Assembly (NCBI GenBank): GCA_937916075.1
Contig: CALGHW010000023.1
Span: 1-13,446, forward strand
Reading direction: 5' to 3'
Length of the DNA: 13,446 nucleotides
From: an uncultured Prevotella sp.
GTDB taxonomy: Bacteria; Bacteroidota; Bacteroidia; Bacteroidales; Bacteroidaceae
The notes under the pieces: generated by a model
What the model was told of the DNA's origin: nothing
The model's database searches: none
The model's input: only the letters and a program-made list of their open reading frames with translations
Shown: one piece after another, positions 7,987 to 13,446 of the stretch
Layout of the letters: every line of letters begins with the position of its first letter
How positions within the stretch are numbered: position 1 is the first letter of the stretch
Made by a program: the position numbers and the translations under genes

Positions 7987-8694
7987 TTACCATGTATATT
8001 TTAATCCTACCTTCATGGATGTCTCATATTTAGAAGCCAACTGGCTGGTACTGCCGGCTGGGCGCACATTCAGCTCGCCATAGAGCTTCATGTCGTGACG
8101 CAGATTGGCCATCCACCGCACGCCCCAGTTGATATTCCAATTCTCAAAATAGAAGTCATCGTAATTACGCAAGAAGATACCTAAATTCCAGGAATTCCAC
8201 CGCGGACGGATATTGACACCGGTACCGAAGGTAAGCGTGAGCGGCTCGGTATAACCTGTGCCAAGCAGGGCGTAATGGATGAGCGACTCACCCAGGGTGA
8301 GGTCATAATAAGGTGTCTCCCACGTCACCGACACGTTGGCATTGTATTCATCCGTGCGGAACTTGGTGTAGCGGTTGTACATGAACTTGCCGGAGAAATA
8401 GAAGTTGAAATAGCTCACCGGCAACCGGTAAGTGCCTTTGGCCGATATGCCGAACTTGCCCTTGCCTATGGGAATGTCCACACCGCCTTCCGCACTGACA
8501 CGGTCGGTGAAGTGGCGGGTGTAGAAGGCCGTTGGCCCCACAAACACGCCTGTCACAATATTGTCGCCGCCCTGCAGATAGCCCGACACCTCGTTTTTAT
8601 GCTCACCGTCATACTTGTGCTCGCCACAGTATACCTGGGCCTGTGCCACTGCCGACACGACACATACCATGAATAACAGGATTAATTTTCTCAT
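7987..8694 (-). CDS. Small outer-membrane beta-barrel protein of unknown function
   Basis: This 235-residue protein has a clear signal peptide (MRKLILLF onward, probable cleavage after A19 in AQAQ). The mature part is rich in alternating polar and aromatic/hydrophobic residues with many Tyr, Trp, Phe and Gly. Examples are about 92-105 (VSYFNFYFSGKF), 119-133, 152-161 and 183-199. It ends in GLKYTW, a terminal aromatic residue typical of outer-membrane barrels recognised by the BAM complex. The size suits an 8- to 10-strand barrel. I do not recognise a named family. The gene starts 46 nt after sufD, with no evident promoter in the gap, and is followed after 1 nt by the phosphoesterase lipoprotein gene, so the two products may act together at the outer membrane. 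Confidence 0.82.
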   Translation of the reverse strand: MRKLILLFMVCVVSAVAQAQVYCGEHKYDGEHKNEVSGYLQGGDNIVTGVFVGPTAFYTRHFTDRVSAEGGVDIPIGKGKFGISAKGTYRLPVSYFNFYFSGKFMYNRYTKFRTDEYNANVSVTWETPYYDLTLGESLIHYALLGTGYTEPLTLTFGTGVNIRPRWNSWNLGIFLRNYDDFYFENWNINWGVRWMANLRHDMKLYGELNVRPAGSTSQLASKYETSMKVGLKYTW

Positions 8695-8740
8695 TTACAG
8701 TCTTGTTCTTTTTCGTGTATGGTTTATATTTGCCGCATGC

Positions 8741-10084
8741 CTACTTGCAAAGCTTGCAACCTTCACATTTGTTCAGCTCGCCCCGGAAGCGTTTCTCCAC
8801 CAGGTGGTGCAGACGGTCACGGAGGGGCTCAAGCTCCATCTGGTCGATAACCTCATTGATAAAGGCAAACTCTAAGAGCAACTTGGCCTCCTGCAGCGAG
8901 ATGCCCCGCTGCTGCATATAGAAGAGGGCCGCGTCATTGAGCTGGCCCACCGTAGAGCCATGGGCACACTTCACGTCGTCGGCATAGATTTCCAGCATGG
9001 GCTGGGTGTACATCCGGGCCTCCTTGGTGGCGCAAAGGTTCTGGTTGGTCTCCTGTGAGGTGGTTTTCTGTGCTCCGTGGCGCACAAGCACACGTCCGGC
9101 AAAGGCACCGGTGGCCTGGCCGTCGAGCACATACTTGTAAAGCTCATGACTGTCGCAATGCCCCACCTTATGGTCTATCAAGGTATTGTTGTCCACATGC
9201 TGCTTCTTGTCGGCAATCACACAGCCGCAGAGGTTGCACTCGGCTCCCTCCCCGTTGAACACGAGGTCGAGCTTGTTGCGGGTCACACCGTTGTGGAGGG
9301 TGATGACGTTGTGGTTCACACGGCTGCTGCGCTGCTGGTCGATATAGACATTGCTCACGCGTACATTCTTGGCGTGAGTCTCCTCCAGACAGTAGAGGTC
9401 AAGACTGGCATTGTCGCCCACATAGGCCTCTATCACCTGTGTGGTGAGGAAATTGCGGTCGTCCTCGGCGTGGTCGCAGAAAAGGAGCTTGATTTCAGCC
9501 CCCTCCTCCACCACGATGAGCACACGGCGGTTGGCCATGAGGTCTACATCAGAACGCAGGATGTTGATAACCTGCACGGTGCGCTCCACCTTTACGTTCT
9601 TGGGCACATAAACCAACAATCCATCCTGGGCCAGCATGGTGTTAAGGGCTGTCACGGCATCCTCGCCGGTCTTGGCTATCCGCGCGTAATATTTCTCCAC
9701 CAGCTCGGGACGCTCGGTGGCCACGGTATTCAGCGATCCGACAATCACTCCCTCAGGCAACTGGCTCTTGGGAAGCGACCGGGTATAGAAGGCATCGTTG
9801 ACCACGAAATAAAGCGAGGTGCTGAGATTAGGCACGTCGCAACGAAACACGTCATAGGGATTGACGGGAATGTCAAGCCGGTTGAGATTCAGACCATAGT
9901 CGGGCTCAAACAGCTTGCTGACATCCGTATATTTATAGCGCTCCACCTTCCGAGAAGGAAAGCCGAGGCGCTTGAAGTCTTCAAAGGCACGGTCGCGCAC
10001 AGCGTTGAGCGGAGCTGCACTGTGATGGCAGATGGTGTCGCGGCACTGACCGTACAGGTCGATATATTGTTTTTCGCTCTGCAT
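8741..10084 (-). CDS. sufD: Fe-S cluster assembly scaffold protein SufD
   Basis: SufD forms the SufBC2D complex that builds Fe-S clusters in the cytoplasm. The 447-residue protein has a divergent N-terminal region with KVERYKYTDV (46-55), then the beta-helix core. The family motifs LEIYADDVKCAHGSTVG (357 onward) and FYMQQRGI (388-395) are clear. The histidine in CAHG (H375) corresponds to E. coli SufD H360, which helps bind the nascent cluster. An odd point is the C-terminal tail NKCEGCKLCK with cysteines C440, C443 and C446 (CxxCxxC), absent from E. coli SufD. The start ATG at 10084 is 24 nt after sufC, preceded by an A-rich stretch rather than a Shine-Dalgarno site. Confidence 0.95.
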   Translation of the reverse strand: MQSEKQYIDLYGQCRDTICHHSAAPLNAVRDRAFEDFKRLGFPSRKVERYKYTDVSKLFEPDYGLNLNRLDIPVNPYDVFRCDVPNLSTSLYFVVNDAFYTRSLPKSQLPEGVIVGSLNTVATERPELVEKYYARIAKTGEDAVTALNTMLAQDGLLVYVPKNVKVERTVQVINILRSDVDLMANRRVLIVVEEGAEIKLLFCDHAEDDRNFLTTQVIEAYVGDNASLDLYCLEETHAKNVRVSNVYIDQQRSSRVNHNVITLHNGVTRNKLDLVFNGEGAECNLCGCVIADKKQHVDNNTLIDHKVGHCDSHELYKYVLDGQATGAFAGRVLVRHGAQKTTSQETNQNLCATKEARMYTQPMLEIYADDVKCAHGSTVGQLNDAALFYMQQRGISLQEAKLLLEFAFINEVIDQMELEPLRDRLHHLVEKRFRGELNKCEGCKLCK

Positions 10085-10108
10085 TTTATCACTTTTTATG
10101 TTCTGGAC

Positions 10109-10864
10109 CTATTCCTTGTCTACCTCAGCCTTGATCCAGTCGTAACCGCGCTGCTCTATCTCCTTGGCCAGTTCGGGACCGGCTGTCTTGACGATGCGTC
10201 CCTTGTAGAGCACGTGTACCACACTGGGTTTGATCATGTCGAGCAGGCGCTCATAGTGGGTAATGACAATGGCCGAAGTCTCAGGGGTATGCATTTTGTT
10301 GACACCTTCGGCCACGATGCGCATGGCATCCACGTCAAGTCCAGAGTCGGTCTCGTCAAGGATGGAGAGTTTCGGCTCAAGCATGGCCATCTGGAATATC
10401 TCGTTGCGTTTCTTCTCACCGCCACTGAAGCCTTCGTTGACCGAACGGCTGGCCAGCTTGCTGTCCAGTTCTACCACCTTGCGCTTCTCACGCATCAGTT
10501 TGAGGAATTCGCCGGCAGCCAGAGGCTCCTTGCCCTCATACTTACGCTTCTCGTTGATGGCGGCCCGCATAAAATTGGTCATCGACACGCCTGGTATCTC
10601 CACGGGATACTGAAAGGAAAGGAACAGGCCTTCATGGGCACGGTCTTCCGGTTTCATGTCGAGCAGGTTTTTGCCGTTGAAGATGGCTTCTCCCTCGGTC
10701 ACAGTATAGAGCGGATTGCCCACAAGCACAGCGCTCAGGGTTGACTTGCCCGAACCGTTGGGTCCCATGATGGCGTGAATCTCGCCATCCTTAATCGTGA
10801 GGTTGATACCTCTCAATATTTCCTTGTCGCCTATCTTGGCGTGTAAGTTTCTTACTTCTAACAT
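10109..10864 (-). CDS. sufC: Fe-S cluster assembly ATPase SufC
   Basis: SufC is the soluble ABC-type ATPase of the SufBC2D complex; its ATP-driven dimerisation opens the SufB-SufD interface for cluster formation. The 251-residue protein has Walker A GPNGSGKS (34-41), a Q-loop glutamine (Q85), the signature FSGGEKKR (146-153), Walker B LSILDE with the catalytic E171, the D-loop SGLDVDA (174-180) and the switch histidine H203 in ITHYE. Numbering is the same as in E. coli SufC (K40, E171, H203). I chose the ATG at 10864 (MLEVRNLHA), which matches the family N-terminus. A TTG 51 nt further upstream would add residues with no family match. The 62-nt gap to sufB is AT-rich without an obvious promoter. 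Confidence 0.96.
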   Translation of the reverse strand: MLEVRNLHAKIGDKEILRGINLTIKDGEIHAIMGPNGSGKSTLSAVLVGNPLYTVTEGEAIFNGKNLLDMKPEDRAHEGLFLSFQYPVEIPGVSMTNFMRAAINEKRKYEGKEPLAAGEFLKLMREKRKVVELDSKLASRSVNEGFSGGEKKRNEIFQMAMLEPKLSILDETDSGLDVDAMRIVAEGVNKMHTPETSAIVITHYERLLDMIKPSVVHVLYKGRIVKTAGPELAKEIEQRGYDWIKAEVDKE

Positions 10865-10926
10865 TTTTCTATATATGATGATATAAGATTTGCTTGATGA
10901 TTTACATAGTGACAAAGGTGGCCTCT

Positions 10927-12381
10927 TTACCCCACCGTCCCTTCCAGGGATACACTCAAGAGCTTCTGGGCCTCGACGGCAAACTCCATTGGCAACTTGT
11001 TGAGCACATCCTTGGCATAACCGTTCACAATCAGTCCCACGGCCTGCTCGGTGGGTATGCCGCGCTGGTTACAGTAGAAGAGCTGGTCCTCGCTGATTTT
11101 GCTGGTGGTCGCCTCATGCTCCACCACCGCCGAGTCATTGTGGATGTCCATATAGGGGAAGGTATGGGCACCGCAGTCGCTGCCCAAGAGCAATGAGTCA
11201 CACGAGGAGTAGTTGCGGGCGTTGTCGGCGTTGCTCGTGGCGCGCACCAGGCCGCGGTAGGAGTTTTGGCTGTGGCCGGCCGAGATACCCTTGGAAATGA
11301 TGGTACTCTTGGTGTTCTTGCCCATGTGTATCATCTTGGTGCCGGTGTCGGCCTCCTGATAGTTGTTGGTCACGGCCACTGAATAGAACTCGGCCACTGA
11401 ATAGTCACCGCGCAGAATACAAGAAGGATATTTCCATGTAATGGCAGAACCTGTCTCCACCTGTGTCCAACTCAGCTTGGAATTGACACCGCGCAAGTCG
11501 CCTCGCTTGGTCACCAGGTTGAGCACACCACCCTTGCCGTGTTCATCACCAGGATACCAGTTTTGTACGGTGGAATACTTCACCTCCGCATTGTTGTTGA
11601 CAATAATCTCGACGATAGCCGCATGAAGTTGGTTCTCGTCGCGCATCGGCGCCGTACATCCCTCCAGATAAGACACGTAGGCATCGTCGTCAGCCACAAT
11701 CAGGGTGCGCTCAAACTGTCCTGTGTTGCGTGCGTTGATACGGAAATAACTGCTGAGCTCCATCGGGCAACGGACTCCCTTGGGAATATAGACAAACGAT
11801 CCGTCGCTGAACACGGCACTGTTCAGAGCGGCATAGAAGTTGTCACGATAAGGAACGACGGTTCCCAAATACTGGCGCACCAAGTCAGGATGGTTCTTGA
11901 TGGCGTCACCGATAGAACAGAAGATGACACCTTTCTCCGCCAGCTTTTCCTTGAAGGTGGTCTTCACTGACACAGAGTCCATGATGGCATCCACGGCCGT
12001 TCCGCTCAAAGCCAAACGCTCCTCCAAAGGAATGCCCAACTTGTCGAATGTCTTCATCAGTTCGGGGTCTATCTCCTTGTTTTCCGCCTTCTTCTTTTGG
12101 GCCAGCGGGTCAGCATAATAAGAAATGGCCTGATAGTCAATCTCGGGCAGATGGACATGTCCCCAAGAGGGCTGCTTCAGGGTCTGCCAATAACGGAAGG
12201 CCTTCAGCCGGAACTCCAGCATCCACTCGGGCTCACCTTTCTTGGCCGAAATCAGCCGGACCACGTCTTCATTGAGTCCCTTGTCTATAATCTCGGTATG
12301 CACGTCGGTAGTGAAGCCATATTCGTACTTCTGTTCGGCCACCTGACGCACAAACTCGTTGTTGGTATCTTTTATCTCCAT
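10927..12381 (-). CDS. sufB: Fe-S cluster assembly scaffold protein SufB
   Basis: SufB is the main scaffold on which the SufBC2D complex assembles Fe-S clusters. The 484-residue length fits the family (495 in E. coli). Diagnostic motifs are KYEYGFTTD near the N-terminus, FVYIPKGVRCP, CTAP, and the C-terminal block NYSSCDSLLLG, CGAHTFPY and EHEATTS. C394 corresponds to the essential E. coli C405, and H422/E423 to H433/E434. I chose the ATG at 12381 because the following residues (MEIKDTNNEFVRQ) match the usual SufB start and the ATG has the A-rich upstream sequence common in this phylum. The in-frame GTG at 12423 would add 14 residues encoded by an inverted repeat. It is the first gene of the cluster, with a TAnnTTTG element upstream. 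Confidence 0.96.
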   Translation of the reverse strand: MEIKDTNNEFVRQVAEQKYEYGFTTDVHTEIIDKGLNEDVVRLISAKKGEPEWMLEFRLKAFRYWQTLKQPSWGHVHLPEIDYQAISYYADPLAQKKKAENKEIDPELMKTFDKLGIPLEERLALSGTAVDAIMDSVSVKTTFKEKLAEKGVIFCSIGDAIKNHPDLVRQYLGTVVPYRDNFYAALNSAVFSDGSFVYIPKGVRCPMELSSYFRINARNTGQFERTLIVADDDAYVSYLEGCTAPMRDENQLHAAIVEIIVNNNAEVKYSTVQNWYPGDEHGKGGVLNLVTKRGDLRGVNSKLSWTQVETGSAITWKYPSCILRGDYSVAEFYSVAVTNNYQEADTGTKMIHMGKNTKSTIISKGISAGHSQNSYRGLVRATSNADNARNYSSCDSLLLGSDCGAHTFPYMDIHNDSAVVEHEATTSKISEDQLFYCNQRGIPTEQAVGLIVNGYAKDVLNKLPMEFAVEAQKLLSVSLEGTVG

Positions 12382-12396
12382 TTTGTTTATATCAAC

Positions 12397-12424
12397 AGTG
12401 TCAGTTTTCTTACACTCTGACACT
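12397..12424 (-). promoter_or_regulatory. Inverted repeat in the sufB leader
   Basis: The 8-bp arms agtgtcag (12397-12404) and ctgacact (12417-12424) are perfect inverted copies separated by 12 nt. They lie between the predicted promoter and the sufB ATG, 15 nt before it. An extra acact at 12412-12416 offers a second pairing partner for agtgt, so two alternative hairpins are possible. It could be an operator for an Fe-S or redox-sensing regulator, or an RNA leader structure. Function is inferred from position only. Confidence 0.45.
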
Positions 12425-12438
12425 TCTTTTTAAGGGTG

Positions 12439-12446
12439 CAAAGTTA
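12439..12446 (-). promoter_or_regulatory. Bacteroidota -7 promoter element for the suf cluster
   Basis: Read on the minus strand this is TAACTTTG followed by C, a full match to TAnnTTTG. It is 57 nt before the chosen sufB ATG, giving a leader of about 50 nt that contains the inverted repeat at 12397-12424. No clear TTTG is visible at -33. It follows the hairpins that end infB, so a separate suf transcription unit is plausible. Confidence 0.6.
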
Positions 12447-12515
12447 CGAAAAAACCTACTGACTTGAAGCGTTTTAAGATTTTTTTTCGCACGCCTTTCA
12501 TGGTTTATGCGACCA

Positions 12516-12543
12516 TCCTGTTTTTTCAATTATCAAAACAGGA
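12516..12543 (-). terminator. Second hairpin between infB and sufB
   Basis: The 9-bp arms tcctgtttt (12516-12524) and aaaacagga (12535-12543) are perfect inverted copies around a 10-nt AT-rich loop. It lies 17 nt beyond the longer hairpin in the direction of infB transcription. There is no T-run directly after it on the minus strand, so a terminator role is uncertain; a protein-binding site is an alternative. Confidence 0.4.
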
Positions 12544-12559
12544 CCTCTCCCACATGGTA

Positions 12560-12616
12560 TATTCAGGCATGAAGGGCGTGTTCCCCTGCTGGGAGCACGC
12601 CCTTCATGCCTGAATA
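12560..12616 (-). terminator. Long perfect hairpin after infB
   Basis: The arms 12560-12580 and 12596-12616 are perfectly complementary over 21 bp. The inner bases ttccc (12581-12585) and gggag (12591-12595) extend the stem by 5 pairs, one of them a wobble, leaving a 5-nt loop. It begins 12 nt after the infB stop. The sequence beyond it on the minus strand (ACCATGTGGG) is not T-rich, so it is not a textbook intrinsic terminator. It may act with another factor, or protect the 3' end of the mRNA from exonucleases. Confidence 0.6.
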
Positions 12617-12628
12617 AGAGAATAAGTC

Positions 12629-13446
12629 TTACAGCTTCTGTTCCACCTCTATCTCGGTAAAGGTCTCGATGATATCGCCTACCTGGATGTCGTTGAAGTT
12701 GACCAGGCTGATACCGCACTCCAAGCCTGTTGCCACTTCCTTGGCATCGTCCTTGTAGCGCTTCAAGGCATTGATCTCGCCGGTATGGATAACGATACCG
12801 TCGCGCACCAGTCTGGCCTTGTCCTTGGCATGGACCTTGCCCTCGATGACCAATGCACCGGCAACAGTTCCCACCTTGGAAATTTTGTAAACCTCGCGCA
12901 CTTCCACCTGACCGGTGGCCACCTCTTTTTTCACCTTGTCGAGCATACCCTCCATAGCGGAGCGGATGTCCTCGATGGCGTCGTAGATGATAGAGTAAGT
13001 ATTGATTTCCACGCCCTCACGGTCGGCCAGCTTACGGGCGGCTGACGACGGACGCACCTGGAAACCTACGATGATGGCATCCGAGGCATCAGCCAGTGTC
13101 ACATCGTTCTCTGAAATCTGACCCACAGCCTTGTGAATCACATTCACCTGTATCTTCTCGGTGGAGAGCTTAATAAACGAGTCACTCAAGGCCTCGATAC
13201 TACCGTCGGTATCACCCTTGACAATCAGGTTGAGCTCCTTGAATGAGCCGAGAGCGATACGGTGACTGATGTCGGCCAGCGTCAGACGGGTCTGGGTGCG
13301 CAGGCCCTGCTCGCGCTGCAGCTGTGTGCGCTTGTTGGCAATGTCGCGGGCCTCCTGCTCCGTGTCGAGCACATGGAACGAGTCGCCTGCTGTGGGCGCG
13401 CCGTTAAGGCCGAGGATGATGGCAGGCTCTGCCGGCCCGGCCTCCT
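12629..13446 (-). CDS. infB: Translation initiation factor IF-2, C-terminal part
   Basis: IF-2 is the GTPase that brings initiator fMet-tRNA to the ribosome. Only the last 271 residues are in the window; the 5' part, including the GTP-binding domain, lies beyond the right edge. The visible part starts in domain II (ILGLNGAP, then AGDSFHVL), continues through a helical linker (EQEARDIANKR) and domain III (KELNLIVKGDTDGSIEAL, DVTLADASDAIIVGF), and ends with the C-terminal fMet-tRNA-binding domain (VREVYKISKVGTVAG, GLECGISLVNF, GDIIETF). The reading frame is intact to the stop at 12629. Nothing unusual is seen in the protein. Confidence 0.96.
   Translation of the reverse strand, partial: EAGPAEPAIILGLNGAPTAGDSFHVLDTEQEARDIANKRTQLQREQGLRTQTRLTLADISHRIALGSFKELNLIVKGDTDGSIEALSDSFIKLSTEKIQVNVIHKAVGQISENDVTLADASDAIIVGFQVRPSSAARKLADREGVEINTYSIIYDAIEDIRSAMEGMLDKVKKEVATGQVEVREVYKISKVGTVAGALVIEGKVHAKDKARLVRDGIVIHTGEINALKRYKDDAKEVATGLECGISLVNFNDIQVGDIIETFTEIEVEQKL

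Noticed and set aside
9077..10744. Open frame of 555 codons on the plus strand across sufD and sufC
   Set aside because: It is antisense to two unmistakable genes, shows no recognisable protein motif, and is explained by the GC-rich codon use of the opposite strand.
10865..10915. TTG start adding 17 residues to SufC
   Set aside because: The usual SufC N-terminus begins at the ATG at 10864; the extension looks like translated spacer.
12382..12423. GTG start adding 14 residues to SufB
   Set aside because: The extension matches no family sequence, is encoded by an inverted repeat, and the downstream ATG gives the standard SufB N-terminus.
13370..13372. GTG as a start of a separate 247-residue protein
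   Set aside because: The frame continues unbroken to the window edge with IF-2 domain II sequence, so this is an internal valine codon of infB.

Overview
The window looks like a chromosomal segment from a member of the Bacteroidota, most likely Prevotella or a close relative. The evidence is a secreted fibronectin/jelly-roll protein with a short tail resembling type IX sorting domains, a TPR/transmembrane/LuxR-type regulator of the kind common in this phylum, promoter elements matching TAnnTTTG, and A-rich translation starts that mostly lack Shine-Dalgarno sequences. Genus-level placement is inference. No rRNA, tRNA, CRISPR array, transposase or prophage gene was seen, and all convincing genes lie on the minus strand.

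Layout, in transcription order (right to left). The 3' part of infB (IF-2) enters from the right edge and ends at 12629. It is followed by a very long perfect hairpin (12560-12616) and a second, smaller inverted repeat (12516-12543). A TAnnTTTG element (12439-12446) then begins a tightly packed series: sufB, sufC, sufD, a small outer-membrane beta-barrel protein, a calcineurin-like phosphoesterase lipoprotein, sufS, rnhB and a membrane-bound TPR regulator with a C-terminal helix-turn-helix. Gaps inside this series are 1 to 62 nt and contain no convincing internal promoter or terminator, so it may be one operon of about 9 kb. A separate TAnnTTTG promoter (3335-3342) precedes a 1005-residue secreted multidomain protein, which ends at 289. 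That gene is followed by another long perfect hairpin (216-274). The left edge carries a short 22-bp tandem repeat.

How the genes work together. SufB, SufC and SufD form the Fe-S cluster scaffold and ATPase, and SufS supplies sulfur from cysteine. All four keep the residues known to matter in E. coli. RNase HII is a housekeeping nuclease that removes RNA from DNA. The less expected element is the envelope pair (beta-barrel plus phosphoesterase lipoprotein, genes 1 nt apart) sitting between sufD and sufS. The TPR regulator next to a promoter-driven secreted protein may be a regulator-target pair, which is inference from position.

Most of the window is conserved core genome. I do not see a clear-cut new defence or mobile system. 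The most notable points are the envelope pair inside the suf cluster, the hairpin-rich leader and trailer around sufB, and the regulator/secreted-protein pair.
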